Part shown: one piece after another, positions 1 through 9,626 of the stretch | How positions within the stretch are numbered: position 1 is the first letter of the stretch | Layout: the number at the start of each line of letters is the position of its first letter | From: Leptospira sp. B5-022 | GTDB lineage: Bacteria; Spirochaetota; Leptospiria; Leptospirales; Leptospiraceae | DNA: 64,000 nucleotides | NCBI RefSeq assembly: GCF_000347035.1 | Contig: NZ_ANIJ01000015.1 | Coordinates: 248,001-312,000 of the forward strand | Direction of reading: 5' to 3' | Position numbers and translations under genes: made by a program | Notes under the pieces: generated by a model | The model's input: only the letters and a program-made list of their open reading frames with translations | Told to the model about the DNA's origin: nothing | Databases searched by the model: none

Positions 1-1
1 T

Positions 2-649
2 ATCTTAGAAGAGAACGGATTTAAAGCGGATCTATTGAACTGTTATACCCCAGGTTTTGCAGAACATATAAAAAAACATCCTAGACATGTATCCGCTTCT
101 ACTTTGATCCAAATGGCTGCAGACAAACCCTTAAAAGATATGGATGATTTGAGAGATGGTAAGGGTCTATATATGGACATCAGCCGCGATTTCCTTAGGA
201 AGTTCGGAAAGGACTTTATAGATAAGGATGATCCGGTTTTAGAGATCCAAGATCCGTACAAAACCGGTAATGAGATCATTCCCGCGATGAAGGATCATAC
301 TTTGTGTATCTACGAATACTTTATCACGGATAAGGTAGGCCATAAAATGAACTGGAAAGGTGCCGAAAAATGTATCTCCGACCTGGAGAGTTTTTTACTC
401 GGAGTTTTGGACGCGATGGATCCTGAACAAGACCAGCTCATTCTCACTTCCGATCATGGAAACCTGGAAGATCTGACTGTAGATGTGCACACTGTGAATC
501 CGGTGCCAACTATTCTGTACGGTAAATATACGGAACAAATGAAGGACAAGATACACGCTTTAAAAGATATCCCTCATGCAATCTACGATTGTTTAGGGAT
601 ACAGATCCAAATGTCCGAACAAGAATTTATTCAGACATCTGCAAATTAA
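2..649 (+). CDS. Phosphoglycerate mutase-like metalloenzyme, 3' part
   Basis: The reading frame is open to the left edge, so only about the last 215 residues are present and the start lies outside the window. The C-terminal part contains LTSDHGNLED followed by HTVNPVP. This is the metal-binding Asp-His-Gly and downstream His pattern of the alkaline-phosphatase superfamily, in the form seen in cofactor-independent phosphoglycerate mutase and related metalloenzymes (PF01676). The family transfers or hydrolyses phosphate through a two-metal site. The visible part does not match phosphoglycerate mutase or phosphopentomutase closely enough for me to name a substrate. It ends 6 bases before a convergent TPR gene. 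The superfamily call is firm; the exact enzyme is open. Confidence 0.75.
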   Translation: MLEENGFKADLLNCYTPGFAEHIKKHPRHVSASTLIQMAADKPLKDMDDLRDGKGLYMDISRDFLRKFGKDFIDKDDPVLEIQDPYKTGNEIIPAMKDHTLCIYEYFITDKVGHKMNWKGAEKCISDLESFLLGVLDAMDPEQDQLILTSDHGNLEDLTVDVHTVNPVPTILYGKYTEQMKDKIHALKDIPHAIYDCLGIQIQMSEQEFIQTSAN

Positions 650-655
650 AATTTC

Positions 656-1807
656 TTAATATTTCCAATCGTCGTCTTGACGATCATCGTCGCTAGGTTT
701 AGCTTTTCCGCCGCCTTCTCCGTCCTTGTATCTAAGATCGTCTTCTATCTGATCCAAGGCTTCTTTTTTCCAAGCAGCCGATTTTTTACCTACAGGACTA
801 TCGGGATTTCTATCCGCAGATTCTTGGAAAACCGCAGCAGCTTTCTCATACTTTCCGCCTCTGAAATAAATGGTCCCCTTTCTGAACATAGCGGCTTGAT
901 CCAAGGTTCCGTCCGAATTTTCCAGGATTTTGTTCAAATACTGGATGGCTTGTTCCGATTTTCCCAAAGCGTCGTAACTTTCCGCGATATAATACCAGGC
1001 TTGTTCCCTAGCTCTTTCGCTGACACCGATGTCCAAAGCCTTTTTCAAGGTTTCGATCGCAGAGTAATATTCCTTGCGAACGTATAATTCTCTTCCCTTC
1101 TCGAGAAGTCCGGAACGGAATTCCTTATCCACGGCAACCTTGTCCGGATCGAAGTAAGCGTCGGACTGAACGTAATCCTCGTACACATCGTAAGCGGACC
1201 AATCTTTACCCATTCTACGTAAAGATTTTCCCCATCTGACCCTCGCTTTTACGTTTTCAGGATCTTCTTGTAAGGCCAATACGTAGTTCTTTCTAGACTG
1301 ATCGTAGTTACCTTTTTTCATATAATAATCGGCAATTGCGGATAACGCGTTGGATCTAAGCTTATTGTCTCCGGAAGTCCTAAGAACTTCTTCCAAGTGT
1401 CCCTTACCTTCTTCATCCCTGTTTAATAAAAGAAGTAGATTCCCAAGGCCGTAGGCGACCCTAGCCTTTTCCTCGCGAGCCAAACCTTCTTTTTGGTTCA
1501 GCTCTCTGAAGATGCCAAGGGCTCTCATCTTATCTCCGGTCTTGTCCAGAGCGGTTGCCAGATCGTATTGGATGCGGAAAGAAAGATCCGTGCCCACATC
1601 CTTGGAGGATAATTCAGCGAAAATGTCCAAGGCCTTTTCGGAAGATTTAGGATTGGAATGTTTTAGGAATTCCTCTCCTTCTCTGACTTTTTCCATGATC
1701 CCTTTATTTGTGGAATCAGTGTCTTGGATCACCGCAGTGTATATTCCGGTAAGAAGGCCTGCGCATACGAATAAAAATCCCGTGACTAAAATGATGGAAC
1801 GGTTCAT
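656..1807 (-). CDS. TPR-repeat protein with N-terminal membrane anchor
   Basis: Protein of 383 residues. I chose the ATG at 1807 because it follows a GGAGGAAGAAG ribosome site and overlaps the stop of the upstream gene as ATGA; a start 10 codons earlier is possible but lies inside that gene. An N-terminal hydrophobic stretch (about residues 4-24) is followed by repeated 34-residue helical pairs over most of the protein, including ARVRWGKSLRRMGKDWSAYD and AWYYIAESYDALGKSEQAIQ, which are tetratricopeptide repeats. The C-terminus is acidic and polar. TPR domains bind other proteins; an anchored periplasmic scaffold is the natural inference. The ATGA overlap indicates translational coupling to the Fn3-like protein upstream, so the two probably act together. 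Confidence 0.7.
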   Translation of the reverse strand: MNRSIILVTGFLFVCAGLLTGIYTAVIQDTDSTNKGIMEKVREGEEFLKHSNPKSSEKALDIFAELSSKDVGTDLSFRIQYDLATALDKTGDKMRALGIFRELNQKEGLAREEKARVAYGLGNLLLLLNRDEEGKGHLEEVLRTSGDNKLRSNALSAIADYYMKKGNYDQSRKNYVLALQEDPENVKARVRWGKSLRRMGKDWSAYDVYEDYVQSDAYFDPDKVAVDKEFRSGLLEKGRELYVRKEYYSAIETLKKALDIGVSERAREQAWYYIAESYDALGKSEQAIQYLNKILENSDGTLDQAAMFRKGTIYFRGGKYEKAAAVFQESADRNPDSPVGKKSAAWKKEALDQIEDDLRYKDGEGGGKAKPSDDDRQDDDWKY

Positions 1808-3441
1808 CTTCTTCCTCCGCCGATCCGGGCCAGACATTGTTTGGTCCAGAACTCGGTTCGTTCCGGATTGTAGTTCTTTGTATCCTTTTGAACGAAGAAC
1901 TTTAGGGCTTTATTATATTCGCCCTTCTTATAAAAAGACATTCCGAGGAAAAACTTTGCTTTTCCTCTAATATCTATATCACTAGAACCTGCATAAGGAG
2001 CCAATTGTTTTACCGCTTCTCCGTATTCGTTTTTCCAATACGTCGATCTCAATACACGATCAATTTCTTCGTCGGTCGGTTCTTCCTGCTCGACGATCAA
2101 AGGTTGTTTTTCATCGTTCTGAACGTTTTGGTTATTCTGAGGAACTTGCTCTTCTTCCGTCGGTTCGTTTTTGCTAGGTTTGTCGTTTTCTGCCGTTTGG
2201 GTATTGTTCTCGGTAGGACCGGATCCACCGATCGCCACATACGATTGATCCTGAGTCAGAGTGAAATCTTCCAAATCTCCTCGTTTTACGGTAACCCCAA
2301 AATACATGGTTCCGGTGTAGGCTTTCATCTTCACCATCACGTTCGTATCCGGATGAGCTATTTCTCCCAATTTTCTAACATTACCGCCAAGGAAAGTAGA
2401 AACCCCGCCCGATAATGGTTTACCCGCTTGGTAGATGGAATAGATAGTATTTTCATCCGCACGATCGGGAGATTTCCAATCTAGACGAACTCCTCCGTCA
2501 ATCACACTTGCCTTCAGATCCTTTACGTGCATTTCATCGTATGCGAATTGAGGATTTGTAACTACTGAATCTCCTTCGTTAGGAGGTTTTCTTTTATCTT
2601 GATCATAAACATAAAATTGACGAATGAAGGATTGGTTCTGCACCAAAGGTAGAACTTCTTTCAAACCTTGTTTTACGGAAACGCCATAATAAAGAGTTTG
2701 TGACTTTGTCAGATCCTGATCCAAGAAAGTGTTTTCCGGATGAGAAACTTCCGCTAACTTCTCCGCTTTTCTCATCGATGTCATGCTGGACATCGGTTCT
2801 GCGGATTTATAGATCGTGTAAATAGTCTCCCCTGGAATTCCTTTAGGATACGGTTCCCAAGAAATACGAAGGAACTGACCTTCTCTTTTTACGGAGATAT
2901 CGGTGACCCTAGCGTTATCCGAAAGATACTTCTGCTCCTCAGGTGGCGGCTGATTCGTATTCGTAGCGGGAGGGTAATTATTCTGAGTATTGGTCGGAGG
3001 ATAATTTGTCTGTGGTTGTGGATTGTTCTCTATCACAATCGGGATCGTAGTGTAATTACGATTTGCGACTAATCGAACATCCTTCTTCCTTACGTGATGA
3101 GCCAATATAACTGCGTAATAATAAGTTCCGGGTTTCAGATTATAATCATAGATCTGATTCACACCGTTAGCGACACCGCTCGGAAATTTTCCTAACGAAT
3201 CGGAGATATAACATTTTTCGGGACTATCAATGATGGAAGAAGAACGGGCCACTATAATTTCGCCTGTCTCCCTAGGCGCCTCCCAACTGATTCGGACGGA
3301 CCTACCATCTTTTAGGACTTCCACGTTGATCGAATTGGCGACACTTGCGTTATCATTATCCAGACGAAAGTCCTGGGCATAGATAGAGCCGCCAAATACC
3401 GAAAGGAAGAATATAGATAGGATCCGGAGTCGAATTTTCAT
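1804..3441 (-). CDS. Secreted protein with Fn3-like repeats and C-terminal TPR
   Basis: Protein of 545 residues. The first 22 form a signal peptide (basic start, hydrophobic core, SIYAQ cleavage region). Three similar beta-rich modules follow, at about 30-130, 170-275 and 300-400, each with a version of VRISWEAP, LRISWEPYP or VRLDWKSPD and a later tyrosine-containing strand such as YYAVILA, YYGVSVK or MYFGVTVK. This is the fibronectin type III-like pattern. Pro/Asn/Gln-rich linkers separate them. The last 90 residues form a TPR-like hairpin pair (KAKFFLGMSFYKKGEYNKAL). It likely acts at the periplasm or cell surface as a binding protein. It is coupled to the downstream TPR gene by a 4-base overlap. 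Function is not recognised. Confidence 0.6.
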   Translation of the reverse strand: MKIRLRILSIFFLSVFGGSIYAQDFRLDNDNASVANSINVEVLKDGRSVRISWEAPRETGEIIVARSSSIIDSPEKCYISDSLGKFPSGVANGVNQIYDYNLKPGTYYYAVILAHHVRKKDVRLVANRNYTTIPIVIENNPQPQTNYPPTNTQNNYPPATNTNQPPPEEQKYLSDNARVTDISVKREGQFLRISWEPYPKGIPGETIYTIYKSAEPMSSMTSMRKAEKLAEVSHPENTFLDQDLTKSQTLYYGVSVKQGLKEVLPLVQNQSFIRQFYVYDQDKRKPPNEGDSVVTNPQFAYDEMHVKDLKASVIDGGVRLDWKSPDRADENTIYSIYQAGKPLSGGVSTFLGGNVRKLGEIAHPDTNVMVKMKAYTGTMYFGVTVKRGDLEDFTLTQDQSYVAIGGSGPTENNTQTAENDKPSKNEPTEEEQVPQNNQNVQNDEKQPLIVEQEEPTDEEIDRVLRSTYWKNEYGEAVKQLAPYAGSSDIDIRGKAKFFLGMSFYKKGEYNKALKFFVQKDTKNYNPERTEFWTKQCLARIGGGRR

Positions 3442-3569
3442 CTGGAAATGAGGTTCCGAATTAGATTATCGGTTGCTACAACGCAAATTTTTACTTCGGT
3501 TTTTAGGAGAATGTGGGGAAAATAATATAAAATGCACAATATATGGAAACTTCTCCTTTCGGTTTGATC

Positions 3570-3600
3570 TTGACTAACGAAAGCATTCATATGACATAAT
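3570..3600 (+). promoter_or_regulatory. Putative sigma70-type promoter for the methyltransferase gene
   Basis: TTGACT at 3570-3575 and CATAAT at 3595-3600 are separated by 19 bases, with a TG two bases upstream of the -10 (TGACATAAT) that could act as an extended -10. It lies 18 bases before the methyltransferase ATG. The spacer is longer than ideal, so this is a prediction only. Confidence 0.35.
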
Positions 3601-3618
3601 ACGACTTCCGGCAATTAA

Positions 3619-4281
3619 ATGATCGATATAGAATATTATTACGACCCAGAATATCAGAATTTTCTCCTCTCTAGTAAGAGACGTGAGCTTACTCCTCCGG
3701 AAATCGTTTTGAAACATTTTTCGCTAAAGGATGTGCAGAATATCGTGGATTTCGGGATGGGTCTTGGTTTCTGGACGGAAACACTTCTCAAATCCATTCA
3801 TAAAGAGGGCTGGGTCTGGGGTGCAGAATGTAACCAAGATTTTCTGGACGAAGTATTACATTGGAAAAACCGCGAAAATATCCAAAGATTCACTCCGTTT
3901 TATATGGAAAAAGCGGACCGTCCCCTATTGCCGGAATGGATCCCTGTTCCTGAAGTTATTTTTGCATCCTTAGTACTTTCCACTTTTGCCGACCCAGGCC
4001 AAGCAATGGACGGCCTCATTCGTTCGATGAAGAAGGGTGGCAAATTGATCGTCCTAGACTGGGTTAAAAACGAATATCCGATCGGCCCTAGGATCAACGA
4101 TAAGATCTCTTTGGATAAAATGAAGTTTTTAGCGGAACAGTATAAATTAGAAATTATTAAAACTGTTCGCATCAGTGAAAACGTATACGGATTGGAAATC
4201 CAATCAGGCCCTGAATTCGAATACGGTTATTACGATCTGAGAGAAGAAGAAATGTATTCGGAAGAATTGATCCGTTCTTAA
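3619..4281 (+). CDS. SAM-dependent methyltransferase (class I)
   Basis: Protein of 220 residues. VDFGMGLGFWTETLL (about residues 42-56) is motif I of class I Rossmann methyltransferases, the S-adenosylmethionine-binding glycine loop. VIFASLVLSTFADPGQAM (about 113-130) fits motif IV, and GGKLIVLDWVKNEYPIGPR (about 140-158) the post-motif of UbiE/Methyltransf_11-like enzymes. There is no signal peptide, so it is cytoplasmic. The substrate cannot be deduced: the gene stands alone, convergent with mtaB and with its own promoter region. The methyltransferase call is solid; anything more specific would be guesswork. Confidence 0.75.
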   Translation: MIDIEYYYDPEYQNFLLSSKRRELTPPEIVLKHFSLKDVQNIVDFGMGLGFWTETLLKSIHKEGWVWGAECNQDFLDEVLHWKNRENIQRFTPFYMEKADRPLLPEWIPVPEVIFASLVLSTFADPGQAMDGLIRSMKKGGKLIVLDWVKNEYPIGPRINDKISLDKMKFLAEQYKLEIIKTVRISENVYGLEIQSGPEFEYGYYDLREEEMYSEELIRS

Positions 4282-4324
4282 ACTTCTTTGGCTTGTATAT
4301 GACGAACAGTCCAAACGGATGATC

Positions 4325-4354
4325 CTAATTATTTAGAAAAATCTAAATAATTAG
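4325..4354. terminator. Hairpin between convergent genes
   Basis: A perfect 12-base inverted repeat, CTAATTATTTAG at 4325-4336 and CTAAATAATTAG at 4343-4354, with a 6-base loop AAAAAT. It sits between the methyltransferase (+) and mtaB (-) and contains the mtaB stop codon. It is AT-rich and lacks a clear long T-run, so termination in either direction is inferred from position. Confidence 0.45.
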
Positions 4355-5670
4355 CCGATCGCGGCAAGTATCCTGGCGGAGACCTTACCTTCTTTATCGG
4401 AAGTATCGGGGATATACTCTCCGATCTCTACAGTCAAGAACTGTCCCGGGCTTAAACTTTTCACATCGCTTTCGGGTATCACTGCTTTTAGATAGTTGTC
4501 TGTCACCGCAATTCCGCCTCTTTCCAAAACGGCCTCTCTGCTTTTAGAGAATTGGCTTTCTGCATATTTGCGATGGAGCCTTTGAGAAAGATCCATAAGA
4601 GAATGAACTCTTTCCTTTTTAGTATCCTTAGAAACGGTTTCCGGAAATTGCTCCGCGGAAGTATTTTTCCGAACGGAGAACGGAAATGCATGTATTTTAG
4701 AAAAACCTAATTCTTCCAGAATAGAACAAGAGTCCTGAAAATCCTGTTCTGTTTCTCCCGGGAAACCTACGATCACATCCGTTCCTAAAAATAAATCAGG
4801 GATCTTGGACTTAGCGAGTTCTATCCTTTTACGGAAAGTTTCCGGAGTATAACTGCGTTTCATTCTTTTCAGGATCTCTTTACTTCCACTTTGTAAAGGA
4901 ACGTGCAAGAACGGAGTAAATCTAGGATGGGTAAGAAGTTCCGCAAGTTCCACACCCACATCCGGAGGCTCAATGGAAGAAAGTCTGAGCCTGGAATATT
5001 CCAATTTATTTAAGATTGCCTCGAGCATTTTAGGAAATGCCTTTTTGCCTTCTGCGTCCCTATACCATCCCAGGTTCACACCCGTAAGTATGATCTCTCC
5101 TACTCCGTTGTCCTGAAGAAAGGAAATCTGATCCAGTACATCCTTCCAATTTCGGGAGACACCCTTTCCTCTGGCCTGGGGAATTTTACAATAAGAACAT
5201 TGACGATCACATCCGTCTTGGATCTTTAAATAAGCCCTAGTATGTCCATTTGGTAGAACGTCCGAATATGCAAATCGATCTGAAACGACTGGAATATAAG
5301 AAGGATCCGCTCCTTCTTTTTCTAAGATCAATCTAGGCAGATCTGATTTGTTCTCGTTACCGATCACACCTGCGATCCCAGGAATGGATTCTATGGATTC
5401 TTTGTCGGTTTGAGCATAACAACCTGTTACCCAAACCTGAGCGCCGGGATATCTTTTGATGGCATTGCGAATAATATTACGATTTCTTGAATCTGCTTTA
5501 TTAGTGACGGTACATGTATTGACCACAACCACATCGGGAATATCTTCCGCACCGGCTACGGAATATCCGTGTTTACTCAAAGAAGAGAATAAACCGTCCG
5601 ACTCAAAAAAATTGAGCCTACAGCCTAAGGTATGGAATAATACTTTTTTTTCAGCCGGCGGAAAGGGCAT
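4351..5670 (-). CDS. mtaB: tRNA t6A37 methylthiotransferase MtaB
   Basis: Protein of 439 residues, normal for the MiaB/MtaB/RimO radical-SAM methylthiotransferases. These add a methylthio group to a modified adenosine at tRNA position 37 using two 4Fe-4S clusters. The N-terminal UPF0004 domain has TLGCRLN, VVNTCTV and VTGCYAQ, whose three cysteines bind the auxiliary cluster. The radical-SAM motif is CDRQCSYC (about residue 155). A TRAM-like RNA-binding domain forms the C-terminus. [12 protein letters not shown] fits the MtaB branch (t6A to ms2t6A) rather than MiaB, which has TxGCQMN. The gene overlaps the upstream TPR gene by 20 bases, suggesting co-transcription. Subfamily assignment rests on motif reading. 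Confidence 0.85.
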   Translation of the reverse strand: MPFPPAEKKVLFHTLGCRLNFFESDGLFSSLSKHGYSVAGAEDIPDVVVVNTCTVTNKADSRNRNIIRNAIKRYPGAQVWVTGCYAQTDKESIESIPGIAGVIGNENKSDLPRLILEKEGADPSYIPVVSDRFAYSDVLPNGHTRAYLKIQDGCDRQCSYCKIPQARGKGVSRNWKDVLDQISFLQDNGVGEIILTGVNLGWYRDAEGKKAFPKMLEAILNKLEYSRLRLSSIEPPDVGVELAELLTHPRFTPFLHVPLQSGSKEILKRMKRSYTPETFRKRIELAKSKIPDLFLGTDVIVGFPGETEQDFQDSCSILEELGFSKIHAFPFSVRKNTSAEQFPETVSKDTKKERVHSLMDLSQRLHRKYAESQFSKSREAVLERGGIAVTDNYLKAVIPESDVKSLSPGQFLTVEIGEYIPDTSDKEGKVSARILAAIG

Positions 5671-6439
5671 TGATCCTTGCCTCTATTCTTCTGATATTAC
5701 CTTTTATTTTTTCGTCGTCCGGTTTTAACTTAAGTGCGGATTCCAATTGTTCTTTAGCGTTTCTTAATTGTTCGAGGGCCTTTTTGATATTCCCTCTTTT
5801 TGCTTCTTGGTTTCCCGCTTTTTCGTAAACTAACCCTAAATTATTCAACACATTCGGATTATCCGGAACTAAAGACTGAGCCCATTTCAAACTGACTTCC
5901 GCTTTTTCCGCGCTTCCTAAATAGAAATAAACCTGAGCTTCCAGAACTAAAGGACGGTAATCGCTCCCATCTTCTGCTTTTAGTTTTTCGATAATATATA
6001 ATGCTTCTCTCGCTTTATTATTATATAATAAAGAAGTCGCGTATAATAATCTTACTTCTCTATTTTTAGGATTGGATTGGTAAGAATTATATATGATCTC
6101 CAAAGCGTCGGGATTTCTACCTACTTGGATCAGATATCTGGCAAAATCGATACTAACGGCCGGATCTCCGGGTTTTAATTTTAAAGCTTCGGACCAATGA
6201 GTGGCTGCAGATTTATTTCTTCCCGCATTATAATGACAGAAAGCCGCCAAATAATGGGTTTCGTAGGATCTTTTTCCTTGTTCGTGAAGTACACGAATGA
6301 TCTCTAAAGCTTTTTCGGAATTTCCTTTTTGGAATTCTTCCAATGCCGTTTGGTAATCCGGTTCGCTTTGAGCGATAATATTCCCCGCGGAAGATACAAA
6401 TAGTATCAGTGTAAGTAGGAGTATTTTTCCTTTGTGCAT
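5651..6439 (-). CDS. Secreted TPR-repeat protein
   Basis: Protein of 262 residues from the ATG at 6439. I chose this start because it opens directly with a signal peptide ([19 protein letters not shown], then AQSEP); an upstream in-frame start at 6508 would bury that signal and overlap the previous gene. The mature part is a run of tetratricopeptide repeats, for example [39 protein letters not shown] and [20 protein letters not shown]. It ends with a helical region rich in Lys and Glu. It is likely a periplasmic protein-binding scaffold. The 3' end overlaps mtaB by 20 bases, with no obvious functional link to tRNA modification. Confidence 0.65.
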   Translation of the reverse strand: MHKGKILLLTLILFVSSAGNIIAQSEPDYQTALEEFQKGNSEKALEIIRVLHEQGKRSYETHYLAAFCHYNAGRNKSAATHWSEALKLKPGDPAVSIDFARYLIQVGRNPDALEIIYNSYQSNPKNREVRLLYATSLLYNNKAREALYIIEKLKAEDGSDYRPLVLEAQVYFYLGSAEKAEVSLKWAQSLVPDNPNVLNNLGLVYEKAGNQEAKRGNIKKALEQLRNAKEQLESALKLKPDDEKIKGNIRRIEARINALSAG

Positions 6440-6471
6440 CTTTTGGTCACTTTTTATAGGCGGGAAAAATT

Positions 6472-6897
6472 TTAGGTGGGGACCCCCATTGATTTTGTAT
6501 TTAGACAATCAATTAAGGAATGAAATGGCTCCACCGGGTCGATGAAAACGATTATACTCGGATATCGTATGGAAAGGAAATGTTCTATTCTTTCCTCAGA
6601 TACGATCTGAAAATCCCCGGTTTCCAAAACAGGTAAACCGTCCAAGTTTCTGTAGATCTCGTATTCCTCTTGGTCGAGGAAATCCGTCAACAGCATATAA
6701 CCGGATCCGAAGTAGACCCCGCCTTGGAAGTAGTATTTGTAGAGGACGCGTACCTCGGGAAGAAATAAATCAGGCTGGAAAACACATAGGGAAATTTTTT
6801 CGATCCCTGCAACGGTTCTGATCTTACGTAAATGGAACCATACCTTACGGACCAAAAGGTAAAGGAGCACAAATATGATGGGAATCAGGTACGGCAT
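6472..6897 (-). CDS. Small membrane-anchored protein of unknown function
   Basis: Protein of 141 residues. Residues 2-17 ([16 protein letters not shown]) form a single N-terminal membrane segment. The remainder is a soluble domain with alternating hydrophobic beta-type stretches such as [20 protein letters not shown] and [14 protein letters not shown]. No known motif is visible. It lies 32 bases upstream of the secreted TPR gene on the same strand and just downstream of the clpC terminator, so it probably begins that small transcription unit. I do not recognise the family. Confidence 0.5.
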   Translation of the reverse strand: MPYLIPIIFVLLYLLVRKVWFHLRKIRTVAGIEKISLCVFQPDLFLPEVRVLYKYYFQGGVYFGSGYMLLTDFLDQEEYEIYRNLDGLPVLETGDFQIVSEERIEHFLSIRYPSIIVFIDPVEPFHSLIDCLNTKSMGVPT

Positions 6898-6931
6898 ACA
6901 CCCTCTCCAATAAAGTCTCCCTTTCTAGATC

Positions 6932-6962
6932 AAAAGCCCCCTTTTCGTTTCCGTAAGGGGGC
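6932..6962 (-). terminator. Rho-independent terminator of clpC
   Basis: Reading the minus strand, GCCCCCTT (6962-6955), an 11-base loop and AAGGGGGC (6943-6936) are followed by TTTT (6935-6932). The stem is GC-rich and begins 10 bases after the clpC stop codon. Confidence 0.8.
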
Positions 6963-6971
6963 AAAGATCTA

Positions 6972-9512
6972 TTACACTAGCGCAGGTTCTTCGGAACGCT
7001 CCGGATTGTTTGGAGAATTTCCTCCGTCGGAACCTTGATCCGCAGGTTTATAATCGGTCCAAACTTCTTCCAAGAAGTCCAGTTTTCCCTCTTTAAAGGA
7101 TACTGTGATCTTGGTAGGCTCTTTATAAGCCCCTTTCAAGGTTTGGACAGCCATATAATCTTCCAACTCACGTTGGAACACTCTACGCAATGGACGTGCT
7201 CCGAACTTCTCGTCGTAGCCTATATCCATGAAGTGGTCCTTCGCTTCTGGAGTCAGGTCTATCTTGATCTTCTTATCCAATAATCTCTTATTGGTGTCTT
7301 TGATCATGATATCCATAATCGCCATTAGCTCTTCTTTTCTGAGAGGTTTGAAGTAAACAACCTCGTCCACACGGTTCAAGAACTCCGGATTGAAATGTTT
7401 TTTCAACTGCTCTCTTGCTTGGTCCGACTTGTACTTGTCTGTCTCTCCGGAACGATCTTCGAATCCTAAACGAACCGTGCTAGAAATTTCTTTAGCACCG
7501 ATATTAGAAGTCATGATGATGATCGCATCCCTGAAGTTTACCTTACGACCTTTGGTATCGGTCAGGTTCCCTTCTTCCATTACTTGGAGAAGAACGTTGA
7601 AAATATCATGATGAGCTTTTTCGATCTCATCCAACAAGATGATAGAATACGGTTTTTTACGCACGAACTCTGTCAATTGTCCGCCGTCATCGTAACCAAC
7701 ATAACCTGGAGGAGCACCGATTAATCTACTGACCGCATGCGGTTCCATATACTCGGACATGTCGACACGCAACATTGCATCTTGGTCTCCGAATAAGAAC
7801 TCAGCCAACGCTTTAGCAAGCTCGGTTTTACCCACACCTGTAGGTCCGAGGAAGATAAAGGATCCGGTAGGTCTACGTTCTGCTTTAAATCCGGTTCTCG
7901 CTCTACGAACGGATTTTGCGATTTTTTCGATCGCTTCGTCCTGACCGACCACTCTTAGTTTGAGTTCCTCTTCCAAACGAAGAAGTCTAGAGGACTCGTT
8001 CTCTTCCATCCTTTGTAATGGAATTCCGGTCCATTGAGAAACCACGGAAAGAATATCGTCTTCGTCGATGGAAACCGCGAAATCATCCAGTTTCTCCTGC
8101 CAAGATCTGATCTTTTCTTCCAGAACTTGTTTTTTACGATTTACCTCGTCGCGAACTCCTGCAGCTTTTTCGTATTCTTGGGAGCGAACTAGATCTTCTT
8201 TCTTTTGGGAAAGTGATTTGATCTCTTCTTCCAAATCTTTTACTGCTTGAGGACGGGCACAGTTCGCAAGTCTCGCTTTTGCTCCCGCTTCATCGATGAT
8301 ATCAATCGCCTTGTCTGGTAGATATCGATCATTGATATATCTATGAGATAATCTAACTGCCTGGTCCAAAGCTCTTTCGGAGTAACGCACCTTATGGTGA
8401 GCTTCGTACGCTTTTTTGAGTCCTGTAAGGATTTGGATCGCATCGTCTACGGAAGGTTCTGCAACTTTTACGACTTGGAACCTTCTTTCCAATGCCGAAT
8501 CACGTTCTATATACTTGCGGTATTCGGTACTGGTCGTAGCTCCGATACATTGCAGCTCGCCTCTTGCCAGCGCAGGTTTCAGGATATTTGCGGCATCTAC
8601 CGCTCCTTCTGCTGCTCCCGCTCCGATCAGAGTATGCAACTCGTCGATAAATATGATGATATTATTAGAAGAAGAAATTTCTTTCATGATCTTCTTCAAT
8701 CTTTCTTCGAACTCTCCGCGATACTTGGTTCCAGCGATCAAGCTTGCTAGATCTAGGGAAAGTACACGTTTTTCGAAAAGAAGATCCGGGACATTCTTCT
8801 CTACGATCGCAAGCGCAAGACCTTCGACAATTGCCGTTTTACCGACTCCGGATTCTCCAACGAGGACCGGGTTGTTCTTAGTTTTACGAGAAAGGATTTG
8901 GATCACTCTTTGGATCTCGTTGGATCTTCCCACGACCGGATCCAGTTTTTTATCTCTGGCTAGTTGGGTAAGATCTCTTGCAAACTCATCCAAGATCGGA
9001 GTTTTCGTTTTTTCAGCGCGAGGAGTTCCGGGCTGAGCGGTTGGCTGGCTGGAAACTCCCACTGTGCTTGTAGGAGGAGCGCCTAAAAGACGCAAGATCT
9101 CTCCTTTGATCACATTATAGTTCACGCTAAAGGAGTATAACGCTCCACCTGCGATATTATTATTATCCCGCAATAATGCTAGAAGAATATGTTCCGTTCC
9201 AACATAGTTGTGTTTCAGACGTTTGGCTTCTTCCTTGGAGAGTTCGATAATTTTTTGGTATCGATCCTGCCCTTGGGCCATGTCCATCAACAATGTGCCG
9301 GAGTTCTCCCTGGTCCTTCGCTCTACTTCTTTACGAAGTTCGTTCAGATTGATGTTCAGGTTATTCAGTATTTTTATCGCGACCGAATCTTCTTCCTTTA
9401 ACAAACCTAATAAGATATGTTCAGGGCCTATAAATTCGCTACCAAGACGTTTTGCTTCGTCCTGCGCGATCTCGTTGATTACTCGTTTTGCTCTTTTAGT
9501 AAATTCCAACAT
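6972..9512 (-). CDS. clpC: ATP-dependent Clp protease ATPase subunit ClpC
   Basis: Protein of 846 residues from the ATG at 9512, which is preceded by AGGAAGG; an earlier start would only add an unconserved tail. ClpC unfolds proteins and feeds them to the ClpP peptidase. Domains in order: two Clp_N repeats (1-145); AAA-1 with Walker A GESGVGKT at 219-226 and Walker B FIDELHT; a middle UVR-type coiled-coil segment ([20 protein letters not shown]), the hallmark of ClpC over ClpA/ClpB; then AAA-2 with [14 protein letters not shown] and [11 protein letters not shown]. Length and all ATPase motifs are intact. It lies downstream of a McsA/McsB-like gene, the usual ClpC partner in Firmicutes, and upstream of a strong terminator. 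Confidence 0.95.
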   Translation of the reverse strand: MLEFTKRAKRVINEIAQDEAKRLGSEFIGPEHILLGLLKEEDSVAIKILNNLNINLNELRKEVERRTRENSGTLLMDMAQGQDRYQKIIELSKEEAKRLKHNYVGTEHILLALLRDNNNIAGGALYSFSVNYNVIKGEILRLLGAPPTSTVGVSSQPTAQPGTPRAEKTKTPILDEFARDLTQLARDKKLDPVVGRSNEIQRVIQILSRKTKNNPVLVGESGVGKTAIVEGLALAIVEKNVPDLLFEKRVLSLDLASLIAGTKYRGEFEERLKKIMKEISSSNNIIIFIDELHTLIGAGAAEGAVDAANILKPALARGELQCIGATTSTEYRKYIERDSALERRFQVVKVAEPSVDDAIQILTGLKKAYEAHHKVRYSERALDQAVRLSHRYINDRYLPDKAIDIIDEAGAKARLANCARPQAVKDLEEEIKSLSQKKEDLVRSQEYEKAAGVRDEVNRKKQVLEEKIRSWQEKLDDFAVSIDEDDILSVVSQWTGIPLQRMEENESSRLLRLEEELKLRVVGQDEAIEKIAKSVRRARTGFKAERRPTGSFIFLGPTGVGKTELAKALAEFLFGDQDAMLRVDMSEYMEPHAVSRLIGAPPGYVGYDDGGQLTEFVRKKPYSIILLDEIEKAHHDIFNVLLQVMEEGNLTDTKGRKVNFRDAIIIMTSNIGAKEISSTVRLGFEDRSGETDKYKSDQAREQLKKHFNPEFLNRVDEVVYFKPLRKEELMAIMDIMIKDTNKRLLDKKIKIDLTPEAKDHFMDIGYDEKFGARPLRRVFQRELEDYMAVQTLKGAYKEPTKITVSFKEGKLDFLEEVWTDYKPADQGSDGGNSPNNPERSEEPALV

Positions 9513-9626
9513 AATTGCACGCCCTTCCTGATGGGTTCTGTAGGTTAGACTGTATTCGTATCCAATTTCCAACTGGGAGCCGGAATCTCCCTTAAAGAAT
9601 ATATCGGACTAGTTAACCAAAAAGGA

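Noticed and set aside
8416..9036. 206-codon frame opposite clpC
   Set aside because: Antisense to the conserved AAA-1 domain of clpC; composition follows the sense codons.
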